Part shown: positions 44,209-52,138 of the stretch, piece after piece
How positions within the stretch are numbered: position 1 is the first letter of the stretch
How the letters are laid out: each line of letters starts with the position of its first letter
Made by a program: the position numbers and the translations under genes
Notes under the pieces: model-generated
What the model was told of the DNA's origin: nothing
What the model saw: only the letters and a program-made list of their open reading frames with translations
The model's database searches: none
Source: Bacteroidia bacterium
GTDB taxonomy: Bacteria; Bacteroidota; Bacteroidia; J057
DNA length: 64,000 bases
NCBI GenBank assembly: GCA_033391075.1
Contig: JAWPMV010000004.1
Location: 118,642 to 182,641 of the forward strand
Reading direction: 5' to 3'

Positions 44209-44757
44209 ATGAACACACTCACACTTACTATTTCCCCCAAAAAAACCCTTCTATTATTATTAGGCGTTCTTGCGTTTGTTTTACTCATCTTTAGCGGATT
44301 TGATGAAGCAGAAAAATCAGAGCTTCCTGAACCTCAGGTGATGGAAGGATATATAGGCGAAGTCAAAATGTTTGCGGGCAATTTTGCTCCTAGGGGATGG
44401 GCTCTTTGTCAGGGACAATTGTTAGCCATATCTTCTAATAGTGCGTTGTTTTCTATCCTGGGAACTACCTATGGAGGGGATGGCCGTACAACTTTTGCCT
44501 TACCTGATTTGCGCGGAAGAACTGCGGTAGGTACTGGAGCGGGACCCGGTCTGTCCGATAGAAATCTGGGAACCAAATTCGGATCAGAAAACCTGAGCCT
44601 ACCTCTTAATGGAATCTCGAAGAAATTGAGTATGGAAATAAGTCGTTCTACTGCTGCATACAATGTCCTTCAGGGAAGCCCGGTAAGCAGTATGTCTCCG
44701 GCTTTAGGGATGAATTATATTATTTGCCTGACAGGGATCTATCCATCCAGAAACTAG
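44209..44757 (+). CDS. Tail-collar domain (microcystin-dependent-protein-like) with N-terminal anchor
   Basis: A 182-residue protein. Residues about 12-32 are a strong hydrophobic segment (TLLLLLGVLAFVLLIFSGF) acting as a signal or anchor. Residues about 45-130 are a phage tail collar domain: YIGEVKMFAGNFAPRGWALC, QLLAISSNSALFSILGTTYG, RTTFALPDLRGRTAVG. The end MNYIICLTGIYPSRN is typical of microcystin-dependent (MdpB-type) proteins. The segment between domain and tail is shorter than usual and lacks the common LPAHNHT motif. No other phage genes are nearby, so it is a stand-alone cellular protein, not a prophage; its role is unknown. It converges with the next gene with a 4-nt gap. Confidence 0.82.
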   Translation: MNTLTLTISPKKTLLLLLGVLAFVLLIFSGFDEAEKSELPEPQVMEGYIGEVKMFAGNFAPRGWALCQGQLLAISSNSALFSILGTTYGGDGRTTFALPDLRGRTAVGTGAGPGLSDRNLGTKFGSENLSLPLNGISKKLSMEISRSTAAYNVLQGSPVSSMSPALGMNYIICLTGIYPSRN

Positions 44758-44761
44758 CCGT

Positions 44762-45364
44762 TTACATGTAAACACTGGTTTTGTACATGAAGATCAGGCT
44801 GAAGCCTACATAGTCTTCTATCCAACCTGCTTTTTTGTTAAGGGTGGCATAGTACTGCGCGTCTATAACTATGGATATTCTATCGGTATCCACCAGGTTC
44901 GCACCTACTCTGGGTGAAAAAAATACATTTAATCCACTAAAGTTCTCTGTTCTTCTTCCCCAAATATCTCTACTATCCACCTCATATTTGATATAATTAG
45001 TTCCCACATAGGCCCCCACAAAAAAACTGATAGGCCGAGTCTTGATTTTAAAATCAGCTCCGGCAAATACGGGTACGGTAGTATAATTGGAATAAGACAC
45101 ATCTCCCTTTACGCCATTAGGCGTTTCGGTATTGAATACTTCTTGTCTGGGCTGAAATTTGGTCCATCCAAATCCAAAGTTCCAGGCAAGATCTTCATCC
45201 GATACATCGGGAGTAAAAAAGAGCTTAAACCCTTGACTTGCTCCGTAGAATTCGGAGTTGCGATTCATCGGAACCACATAGGATCCTCCAAGGCCAATGC
45301 CCATTTGGGAGAAAAGAGGTGCAATGGATAAGCAAAGCCCGAGGAGAATCAGGGATCTTTTCAT
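44762..45364 (-). CDS. Outer-membrane beta-barrel protein (PorT/OMP_b-brl-like)
   Basis: A 200-residue exported protein: signal peptide 1-19 (LILLGLCLSIAPLFS), then alternating hydrophobic and polar strands with aromatic ends (GIGLGGSYVVPM, VPVFAGADFKIKTRPISFFV, GLNVFFSPRVGANLV, RISIVIDAQYYATL, YVGFSLIFMYKTSVYM) that suggest a small 8-stranded barrel. No specific family can be named with confidence. It stands alone between convergent and same-strand neighbours. Confidence 0.65.
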   Translation of the reverse strand: MKRSLILLGLCLSIAPLFSQMGIGLGGSYVVPMNRNSEFYGASQGFKLFFTPDVSDEDLAWNFGFGWTKFQPRQEVFNTETPNGVKGDVSYSNYTTVPVFAGADFKIKTRPISFFVGAYVGTNYIKYEVDSRDIWGRRTENFSGLNVFFSPRVGANLVDTDRISIVIDAQYYATLNKKAGWIEDYVGFSLIFMYKTSVYM

Positions 45365-45516
45365 GTCGAAGTTTTCATCTTTAGGTTAGCTCAAGACAGT
45401 GGTCCGTCCTTATTATATGTGTGCAGGAGCACAACCACCTAACATAGAACAGCATAATTAGTAAATACGCTGCCTAAGCACGCGAATTTTGTAGAAAAAA
45501 AACGGCTTATGGTAGA

Positions 45517-46287
45517 TCAGTGGGGTGGGGGACTATAGGAAGTCCATCCTCCATCTACTATCAGGCTTTGGCCGGTAATGTGATGAGCCTGGGGAGAAAG
45601 GAGGAATAAAGCTGCATGTGCGATGTCTTCAGTTGTTGCAGCTTTTCCTTTGGGAGTGATCTTTTCCCATTCGGTCATATAATCTCCTTCCAATTGCATA
45701 GTTCTTTCTGTGATAGTAGCACCGGGTGAAATTGCATTGACAGTTATGCCGAATTTCCCCAATTCCACTCCCAGGCTTTTTGCCAACATACGGATCGCTG
45801 CTTTTGACATACCATATGCTGTCAGGTCCGGGTGTGCCTGATGACCGGTAACTGATGACATAAGAAGGATTCTGCCCTCGCTTTTTTGAGCGATCATTTG
45901 CCTGGCAGCTGCCTGAGCCAGGAAAAAAGTTCCCTTAAGGTTTACTTTGACGAGTCTATCAAATTCTTTGGGATCGTATTCGAGAAAAGAGCCAAAAGTA
46001 GTGATACCTGCATTGGCAATGGCCAGGTCAACAGAGCCAAATTGAGACTTGGCAGCTTCTATCATGATCTCAATGCTCTCCAGTTCAGAAGAATCTGCTG
46101 CGATAGGAATACATCGACCTCCTGCCTGCTGGATTTTTTTAGCGGCCTGATTAGCGAGTTTTCCATCCACATCATTGAGAATAATAGATGCTCCTTCTTT
46201 GGCCAGGGAACGGGCTATTTCAAATCCAATACCTATACCGGCTCCAGTGATGATGGCTGTTTGTCCTGTGAATCTTTTTTCCTGCAT
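45517..46287 (-). CDS. SDR family NAD(P)-dependent oxidoreductase
   Basis: A 256-residue classical short-chain dehydrogenase. Cofactor site TGAGIGIGFEIA, conserved NAG in IANAGITTFG, catalytic Ser in LLMSSVTGHQAHPD, Tyr and Lys in AYGMSKAAIRML, and the C-terminal HITGQSLIVDGGW motif. ILNDVD after the second strand suggests NAD(H) preference (acidic residue). The substrate is unknown; gluconate, glucose 1- or 3-oxoacyl-type dehydrogenase activities are all possible. It is 38 nt downstream of the beta-barrel gene on the same strand. Confidence 0.9.
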   Translation of the reverse strand: MQEKRFTGQTAIITGAGIGIGFEIARSLAKEGASIILNDVDGKLANQAAKKIQQAGGRCIPIAADSSELESIEIMIEAAKSQFGSVDLAIANAGITTFGSFLEYDPKEFDRLVKVNLKGTFFLAQAAARQMIAQKSEGRILLMSSVTGHQAHPDLTAYGMSKAAIRMLAKSLGVELGKFGITVNAISPGATITERTMQLEGDYMTEWEKITPKGKAATTEDIAHAALFLLSPQAHHITGQSLIVDGGWTSYSPPPH

Positions 46288-46325
46288 AGGATTGAAAATA
46301 CAGGAATCGGATCGGATTTGAAAAA

Positions 46326-47126
46326 CTAGTTCCTTTTGGTGAGGGAAATATCATATTGGAGAATTAAAGAATAGCTGATAGGTAAAACCTTGCTTTCAAT
46401 TCGATACAATTCATTCTCGGGAATAAGGTCCGGACGAATATTGGGGCTTTCAACTGCATATAGCTGAAATTCCTGATCTACCACACTTTGCAGGCCATAA
46501 TTTATCCCGAAACCAAAGCCTATATCCTGTTTCCTGTAAAGCTGTCCTTTCCACAAAGCCCTAATGCCCAGATCTACTCTTATGCCATTGGGTCTTCTTA
46601 AGCTGCTTCGCAAATATCCATCTGAAATAAATCTCCGATACCCCCTGCTCCCCCCCGAAAGCACAGAAAACTCGGGGCCAATGGAAAGCTCCAGTCGATT
46701 ATCCTGACTTCCCCAGAAAATATTCCTGGAGAACATGATGGGGAAAGATAAATAGTTATAATATCGAAAAGACAAACTCCGTATAAAGTCATCCTCTGCT
46801 AAAGCCTGCAGGTATTCTTGTCGGTTATAAGTATAACCCAGGGAAATCCCCCAGCTTTCCTTGAAAGAGGAATCTTTGGTACGCTTCCAAACGATAGAGA
46901 AGGCAAGCTCAGCTTTAAATGACCTACCCAATTCTCTGGATAGAAAGACAAATCCCGGGGCTTCGTCAAAATTTTGAATTTCTACGGTAGGAGGACTAAA
47001 TCTCAATTCATTGATACCTGCATGTACACCGGCTCTCAGTCGGATGTCGTATTTCTTATCTCCTTGTGCATTGAGGAATGGGGATGAAAATAGTAGGACT
47101 AGCAGAACTATAGGGATGTTTTTCAT
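46326..47126 (-). CDS. Exported beta-barrel-like hypothetical protein
   Basis: A 266-residue protein with a signal peptide (IVLLVLLFSSPFLNAQ). The body has repeated amphipathic strands ending in aromatic residues (DIRLRAGVHAGINELRF, KAELAFSIVWKRT, WGISLGYTYNRQEYL, ELSIGPEFSVLSGG, GFGFGINYGLQSV) and ends ISYSLILQYDISLTKRN, consistent with an outer-membrane barrel. I cannot assign a family or function. It is divergent from the PcfJ-domain gene over 169 nt. Confidence 0.6.
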   Translation of the reverse strand: MKNIPIVLLVLLFSSPFLNAQGDKKYDIRLRAGVHAGINELRFSPPTVEIQNFDEAPGFVFLSRELGRSFKAELAFSIVWKRTKDSSFKESWGISLGYTYNRQEYLQALAEDDFIRSLSFRYYNYLSFPIMFSRNIFWGSQDNRLELSIGPEFSVLSGGSRGYRRFISDGYLRSSLRRPNGIRVDLGIRALWKGQLYRKQDIGFGFGINYGLQSVVDQEFQLYAVESPNIRPDLIPENELYRIESKVLPISYSLILQYDISLTKRN

Positions 47127-47295
47127 GGGTTGTTGAGATGAAATTGTAGAATGAAAAATAGAAACTTTCTGCTTGATAAACTATGCCTAAATTTTCCACT
47201 CCTGAGATGAATGACTAAAATTTTTCTGGAAAAAAGAGATTCCCTTTACTTAGCCATCTAGCCTACGAGTTCCTACAGCACAAAAGAAAACACAA

Positions 47296-48747
47296 ATGCA
47301 AAGGTATCACAACTATCAGCACAGGCAGAAGATGAAGGCTCCGAGGAGGCCTGTAGATCCCAAGGTAAATAGTTGGGTGCAAAAGCATCTACGCTTAATG
47401 GGGTTTGCAAGTCATGAAGCCTATTTGAAATGGTGCAAGCAATATAAGTTTCGCTACAGCATGGATAAGTCTCAAATGGAATGTTGGAAAGAAAGAACCT
47501 TCCTTCGTTCCCTAAAGGCAAACCAGGCCCTGAAAAAAACGAGAAAACCTAAAAATCTTCCCCTTCAAATTTTACGTCTGAGTAATGAGGAAATAGTCTT
47601 GGGTGAAAGAGATTCCGAAGTTCTCCATAAACTCGCCAAAGAGTTGAGAAAAGGAAAAACGGGCATGGATCATATCCGAAATCGTTTCCTTTACCATGTG
47701 GCAAAAGAATCTAATCTTTTAGAAGAAGTTGAATTTGTCGAAATCGTTTCCTCTCTGGTAAAATACAAGAGCTATTGGATACGCGATTTTACATCCTGGA
47801 AAGCAAAAAGCTACAATCGCGAAAAACAATTCTATTCCCTAATTCATCATTTGTTTGCTCAATATGAGGTGCCGGCCTTTATCACTAGGGGCTATATGTC
47901 CGGAGATAAAATGGCTCAGAATCTCTTTATTCATATCGGATTGGGTTTCAGTGTGCGAAAATTCACGGGCTTCAAATTGCAGATGTCGAAAAGAGTTGCA
48001 CACCATTTTATGCAGGCGCCAGAGGATTGCACAATCAAGGAAGCCATCTTATGGGGCCAGACGATCGCGATGGGTGGGAGTCCAACACTGGCACAGGCTG
48101 TAAGGGCTAGTTTGAGAGAGATTTCAGCTCAGCAACAAGTTTTCTGGCATAGTGTGATTCAATTCTTTATAGATAATCCCTCTTTAAAGAGTAGTCAGTT
48201 TGGACCCGTGGTTGATTATATACGTACGCTAAAATACGAACGAGAGCGTGTCATCCGTCCTGGTGGAAAGGTGAAAATGAAGGATCCGGAGAAACCCAAC
48301 TTTTCGATGAAGGGCAGAAATCCCAAAACCCTATTGGATTTGGTAGAGAAATGGCATCAAAAGCTGGCCCGAAAATCAAGTATTAGTCAACTTAGCTGGA
48401 ATTCTGTGGGGCAAAAAGAAGGCTACTATATCGAAGGCCAGGCACAAAACCGGAATTTGAAAATCTGGAAAATCATTGAGCTGCTAAATGGGAAAGAATT
48501 GGCTGCAGAAGGGCGAGCACTCAATCATTGTGTAGCATCTTATGCGCAAAAGTGCATGAGAGGCAAATGTTCTATCTGGTCCATGTATTGTAATGGGGAA
48601 AGAGTGCTAACCATAGAGGTGCTTTCTTCAACTAACTACATCATACAGATCAGAGGAAAAAGAAATCGAGCAGCCCAGCCCAGAGAATTACGAATAGTGA
48701 GACGCTGGGCGGCTGAAAATGATATTAACATCGCTAAATATGCCTAA
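47296..48747 (+). CDS. PcfJ-domain protein
   Basis: A 483-residue basic protein without signal peptide. The C-terminal part (about 355-480) matches the PcfJ-like domain: WKIIELLNGKELAAEGRALN, HCVASYAQKCMRGKCSIWSM, VLTIEVLSSTNYIIQIRGKR and the Arg-rich ELRIVRRWAAENDI. The central part is helical (FSVRKFTGFKLQMSKRVAHH). PcfJ was named from the enterococcal conjugative plasmid pCF10 and its function is unclear; chromosomal copies in Bacteroidota are not rare. The conserved His/Cys of NHCVASYA may be catalytic or metal-binding. No conjugation genes are nearby. Confidence 0.78.
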   Translation: MQRYHNYQHRQKMKAPRRPVDPKVNSWVQKHLRLMGFASHEAYLKWCKQYKFRYSMDKSQMECWKERTFLRSLKANQALKKTRKPKNLPLQILRLSNEEIVLGERDSEVLHKLAKELRKGKTGMDHIRNRFLYHVAKESNLLEEVEFVEIVSSLVKYKSYWIRDFTSWKAKSYNREKQFYSLIHHLFAQYEVPAFITRGYMSGDKMAQNLFIHIGLGFSVRKFTGFKLQMSKRVAHHFMQAPEDCTIKEAILWGQTIAMGGSPTLAQAVRASLREISAQQQVFWHSVIQFFIDNPSLKSSQFGPVVDYIRTLKYERERVIRPGGKVKMKDPEKPNFSMKGRNPKTLLDLVEKWHQKLARKSSISQLSWNSVGQKEGYYIEGQAQNRNLKIWKIIELLNGKELAAEGRALNHCVASYAQKCMRGKCSIWSMYCNGERVLTIEVLSSTNYIIQIRGKRNRAAQPRELRIVRRWAAENDINIAKYA

Positions 48748-49098
48748 CCCTACGCAGCTTTTGGTCGTAAGAAAAATCAATCCCCTTTCTTTTGGGAATA
48801 AAATGAAATTTAAAAAGAGAATAATCTCTTTGGCACATCTACTAGATATAACCACTAATATCAAACGTATGTCATTAAGTAAATCTAAATATCATCTTTC
48901 ATGGAATCCTTCCAGCAGTCATCAATTGATGGAGTTAGAAGCCGTCAATTTTCATTAGCTGAGCCGGAAAGAAATATTTTTAGATTGCTATAAGTAGGTG
49001 CTGCCTGTCAGTCCCATCTTTATTTCGCTTTTAAAAATTTTCTGCTAAAGAATTTTCAATACTGAAAGTTCAGCATAACCCGGCTCAGCCAAAGGGAT
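48748..49098. other. 351-nt intergenic stretch with a spaced inverted repeat
   Basis: Contains a 79-codon open frame (48719-48958) overlapping the end of the PcfJ gene; it is basic, has no recognised family and is not called. GCTGAGCCGG at 48958-48967 and CCGGCTCAGC at 49080-49089 are perfect 10-bp inverted repeats flanking an AT-rich 112-nt segment directly before the sigma-like gene, which could be a small mobile remnant or a long-stem leader. Confidence 0.4.
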
Positions 49099-49659
49099 AT
49101 GTTTATGAACAGCAGAAAATCTACGCAAGCAGACAAACTGCTTTGGACTTCCTTTTTAGCAGGGGATGAAAAAGCATTGTCCGACATTGTAAACAAGTAC
49201 CATTCAAAGCTGGTCTGCGTTTTACTTCGCTATACCTGCAATGAAACTGAACTTGAAGACCTGATCTCAGAGATTTTTATCTGGTTGATGGAAAGTCAAA
49301 CCAGGCTTAAGGATCTTGAGGTTAGAAACCTCTCTGCCTTTCTCATTGAGATTGGTAAGAAGATGTATTTTTCCAAAAGCAAAAAAGCTCGACGTCGTCA
49401 GGAAATCCTGGCTCAATATGTTAAGCCCTATGTCGAGAAAAGCGTGAGTCCCTATGGGTTGGATGCTGCCTATGTCGCAGATATTCAACAAATGATCCAG
49501 GGGGTTTCGCATCCGGCCCGTCGTCGTATCCTGCAACTTCTGAGTGAAGGTTATGATGCGCAGGAAATTTCTGAAGCTTTTGGCAAAACTCCCAAGTGGG
49601 CTCACCAGAATATTTACCTTGCCAGAAGGGAGTTGAAAAGCATCATGGGAATGGTATAA
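49099..49659 (+). CDS. Sigma-70-family (ECF-like) RNA polymerase sigma factor
   Basis: A 186-residue protein with ECF sigma architecture: region 2 at about 12-85 (WTSFLAGDEKALSDIVNKYH, ETELEDLISEIFIWLMESQ) and a region 4-like HTH at about 125-180 (RRRILQLLSEGYDAQEISEAFGKTPKWAHQNIYLARREL). Region 2 is more divergent than in standard ECFs. No anti-sigma gene follows; the next gene is convergent. It is probably an orphan regulator. The start could also be the Met two codons later (49105). Confidence 0.75.
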   Translation: MFMNSRKSTQADKLLWTSFLAGDEKALSDIVNKYHSKLVCVLLRYTCNETELEDLISEIFIWLMESQTRLKDLEVRNLSAFLIEIGKKMYFSKSKKARRRQEILAQYVKPYVEKSVSPYGLDAAYVADIQQMIQGVSHPARRRILQLLSEGYDAQEISEAFGKTPKWAHQNIYLARRELKSIMGMV

Positions 49660-49662
49660 AAA

Positions 49663-49699
49663 TTACAGGCAGATCGTATTTAATATGATCTGCCTGTAA
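49663..49699. terminator. Bidirectional hairpin terminator
   Basis: TTACAGGCAGATC (49663-49675) pairs perfectly with GATCTGCCTGTAA (49687-49699) around an 11-nt AT loop. It lies between the convergent sigma-like gene and the last gene of the terpene-type operon. Confidence 0.8.
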
Positions 49700-49723
49700 A
49701 GAGGTAGTGAAGCTGAGGGCAAC

Positions 49724-50479
49724 TTAGGCCTTCATTCCGCCATCCACTCTTAATTCCATACCGGTAACAAAGCTGCTTTCATTGCTGCAAAGCCAGGCAA
49801 TACTTTCTGCGACCTCTTCTGCTTGGCCGAATCTTTTGAGGGGAATGCTATGTTTGATCATCTGGATCAAACCTTCTTCTTCATTGGCGTATCCCATGCC
49901 CATAGGGGTTTCAATAATTGTAGGGCATATCGCATTGACACGAATTTTGTATTTGCCATATTCGTGAGCAGCTGTTCGAGTCATTCCTATAACGGCATGC
50001 TTGCTTGCTGAATAGGCCGACATCCGGGGAGCTGCACCAATTCCTGCTACAGAGGAAATATTCACAATAGAACCTCCTTCTCCCTGTTCCAACATGATTT
50101 TCAGGGCTTCTTTCATGCAGTACCAAACGCCATTTACATTGACCTGCATGATCTTTTCGTACATCTCATCCGGATATTTATGAGTGAATTCAAGCATGCC
50201 TCCTATTCCGGCATTATTTACCGCAATATCTACTCTGCCAAATTGAGCTTTAGTCTGAGCAAATAGGTTCTCGACCTGACTCTTTTGAGAAACATCGCAA
50301 GGAATATTGAGCGCTTTTCCCCCTTCGGCCACAATGCTATCATAGGTTTCTTTGGCGCCTTCTTCATTGATATCAGAAACAACTACTTTGGCTCCCTGTT
50401 TAGCAAATAATACAGCCGTAGCTCTACCTATACCCGAACCGGAACCAGTAACGATGGCAACTTTATTGTCAAAATTCAT
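49724..50479 (-). CDS. SDR family oxidoreductase (last gene of Ldi operon)
   Basis: A 251-residue classical SDR: cofactor motif VTGSGSGIGRATAVLFAKQG, NAG in VNNAGIGGMLEF, catalytic Ser in IVNISSVAGIGAAP and YxxxK in AYSASKHAVIGM; SDINEEG after strand 2 suggests NAD preference. It ends GMELRVDGGMKA. It lies 11 nt behind the enoyl-CoA reductase-like SDR. In atu clusters SDRs (AtuB, AtuG) are thought to oxidise alcohol or hydroxyacyl intermediates; here a geraniol, citronellol or 3-hydroxyacyl-CoA dehydrogenase role is an inference from context. Confidence 0.9.
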   Translation of the reverse strand: MNFDNKVAIVTGSGSGIGRATAVLFAKQGAKVVVSDINEEGAKETYDSIVAEGGKALNIPCDVSQKSQVENLFAQTKAQFGRVDIAVNNAGIGGMLEFTHKYPDEMYEKIMQVNVNGVWYCMKEALKIMLEQGEGGSIVNISSVAGIGAAPRMSAYSASKHAVIGMTRTAAHEYGKYKIRVNAICPTIIETPMGMGYANEEEGLIQMIKHSIPLKRFGQAEEVAESIAWLCSNESSFVTGMELRVDGGMKA

Positions 50480-50490
50480 GTGATCTATAT

Positions 50491-51306
50491 CTATTTATTA
50501 GGTTTCATAAAGGATTTCAAAACATTGGGCAGGCCCATTTTATCGGAATTTAAGTGAGAGGCACCATCAACATAGAGGGTGATACCACTTATATAAGAGG
50601 CTAAGGGACTTGCCAGGAAGCCAACAGCATTTGCTATATCTTCCACAGTGCCAAAGCGGCCCAATGGAACTGCTTCCCGAGCTTCTTTAAACATATCCTG
50701 AATCTGGGGAGGATAGGTCGAAAGGCCTGAAGACTCTATAGTACCCGGTGCCACGGAATTTATCCGGATATTATATTCGCTCCATTCTACTGCCAGAGTC
50801 TTGGTCAAATTCTCGACTCCTGCTCTGGCTGCTCCGGTATGGATCATTCCGGGAAAGCCTCTGAAAATATCGGCGATGATATTGATGATGATCCCATTTT
50901 TTTGAGGAAGGAAAAAGGCATTGCCCATTTCCCGGATCATATAAAAGGTTCCATTTAGGTTGTTGTTGATTACGGCATTCCAGCCTTTATCATTGATCAT
51001 CTCGGCTAATGCCGGAAATTGTCCCCCGGCATTATTAACAAGTATATCCAGGCGCCCCTGTTCGGCTTTGATTTTTTCAGCCAGGAATTGGATTTCCTCA
51101 GTATTGCGGATATCCAGACTTTGAAAATGTACATCTCCAAACTCAGCCAATTCTTCCGCTGCTTTTTGTAAGGCTTCTTCTTTTCGTGAGCCGATATAAA
51201 CCGTAGCACCTAATTGAAGCATCATTTTGGCGATGCCGTATCCGATTCCACTTCTTCCTCCCGTTACCAGGGCTATTTTATCTTTGTATAAATCTTGTGC
51301 GAACAT
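50491..51306 (-). CDS. Atypical SDR, trans-2-enoyl-CoA reductase/2,4-dienoyl-CoA reductase-like
   Basis: A 271-residue SDR with cofactor motif VTGGRSGIGYGIAKMM, NNAGGQFPA, and C-terminal YISGITLYVDGASHL. The canonical YxxxK is replaced: the segment reads IHTGAARAGVENLTK, with Thr157 and Arg161 at the Tyr and Lys positions. Exactly this GAARAG pattern occurs in peroxisomal trans-2-enoyl-CoA reductase (PECR) and DECR relatives, which reduce 2-enoyl- or dienoyl-CoA with NADPH. YIGSRKEE after strand 2 fits NADPH. It lies 5 nt from the alpha/beta hydrolase gene. In this operon it could reduce or isomerise an unsaturated isoprenoid acyl-CoA (inference). Confidence 0.85.
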   Translation of the reverse strand: MFAQDLYKDKIALVTGGRSGIGYGIAKMMLQLGATVYIGSRKEEALQKAAEELAEFGDVHFQSLDIRNTEEIQFLAEKIKAEQGRLDILVNNAGGQFPALAEMINDKGWNAVINNNLNGTFYMIREMGNAFFLPQKNGIIINIIADIFRGFPGMIHTGAARAGVENLTKTLAVEWSEYNIRINSVAPGTIESSGLSTYPPQIQDMFKEAREAVPLGRFGTVEDIANAVGFLASPLASYISGITLYVDGASHLNSDKMGLPNVLKSFMKPNK

Positions 51307-51311
51307 TTTTT

Positions 51312-52115
51312 TCAGTTTTGAATAAAGGTAAGCCAGGTCTTGGCAAAAAGTTCAGGTTTTTCAGCTGCCACCCAATGTCCTGCTCCCGGTACATGAAGGA
51401 GATTTTGACTTTGAGCAAAGCGTTCGGCATAGCTAAATCTCAGGGGTATATATGGGTCGAGGTCACCCCATATCACCTGAATCGGAACTTCTCCGGCTAA
51501 TTTTTCATAGGCCAGTTCCCATTCCTTAAAAATCAGGGGATCCATATACCTGTACATATTGAGTACAGTCTTTTTCATCTGAGGGGTAAGCTTCGCAAAT
51601 GCTTTTTCGAGATAATCATCTGATAAGCCGGGCCCACCTTTCAACATTTCTCTTTTAAATAAGGATTTGGTGGTAAAAATTGTGGCAATCTCTCCCAGAA
51701 TAGGGGTCCTCCAAACTCGCCCCCAGAAATGCCATGAGTAATTAGAGAAAAAGAGGGTATTGCTGATACAGAGTGATTTTACCAGTTCAGGATGTTTGAT
51801 AGCCCAGGGAATTCCATAAAATGCCCCAACATCATGCAAGATGATATGGACGGGATCTGTGATAAGCAGATTGCTGATGAAAGCATTGAGCCAATGGGCT
51901 CCCTTCTCAAGGCTGAATTGAGGCTTTCTCTCAATTTCTGAGCGACCAAATCCCGGAAGATCCGGAGCAATGCAGCGATACTCTTTCTCCAGAAATGGGA
52001 AGATTCCCTCCCACATATCCGAACTATCAGGATTGCCATGTAAAAGAAGAATGATTTCTTTCCCTTTACCCTTATCCTTGTAATAGTAGTTAAGTCCGTT
52101 GATCTCAGTGGTCAT
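51312..52115 (-). CDS. Alpha/beta hydrolase with Asp nucleophile (dehalogenase/epoxide hydrolase-like)
   Basis: A 267-residue alpha/beta hydrolase. LLLHGNPDSSDMWEGIFPFL holds the HGNP oxyanion loop, CIAPDLPGFGRSE the next signature, and the nucleophile elbow reads IILHDVGAFYGIPWA, so Asp is the presumed nucleophile, as in haloalkane dehalogenases and epoxide hydrolases; the Trp that binds halide after that Asp is Val here, which argues against dehalogenase. The C-terminal part has IQVIWGDLDPYIPL and VPGAGHWVAAEKPELF with the catalytic His. An epoxide, lactone or ester hydrolase is possible. It lies 23 nt from the BKACE gene. Confidence 0.85.
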   Translation of the reverse strand: MTTEINGLNYYYKDKGKGKEIILLLHGNPDSSDMWEGIFPFLEKEYRCIAPDLPGFGRSEIERKPQFSLEKGAHWLNAFISNLLITDPVHIILHDVGAFYGIPWAIKHPELVKSLCISNTLFFSNYSWHFWGRVWRTPILGEIATIFTTKSLFKREMLKGGPGLSDDYLEKAFAKLTPQMKKTVLNMYRYMDPLIFKEWELAYEKLAGEVPIQVIWGDLDPYIPLRFSYAERFAQSQNLLHVPGAGHWVAAEKPELFAKTWLTFIQN

Positions 52116-52138
52116 ATTATCTGATGCTCATCATTGCC

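Noticed and set aside
44209..44757. Prophage marker
   Set aside because: A single tail-collar domain without any other phage genes does not support a prophage.
48719..48958. 79-codon plus-strand open frame
   Set aside because: Overlaps the end of the PcfJ gene, has no recognisable domain or signal and basic low-complexity content; likely chance.
51312..52115. Haloalkane dehalogenase
   Set aside because: The Asp nucleophile fits, but the halide-binding Trp after it is Val; left as a general Asp-type hydrolase.
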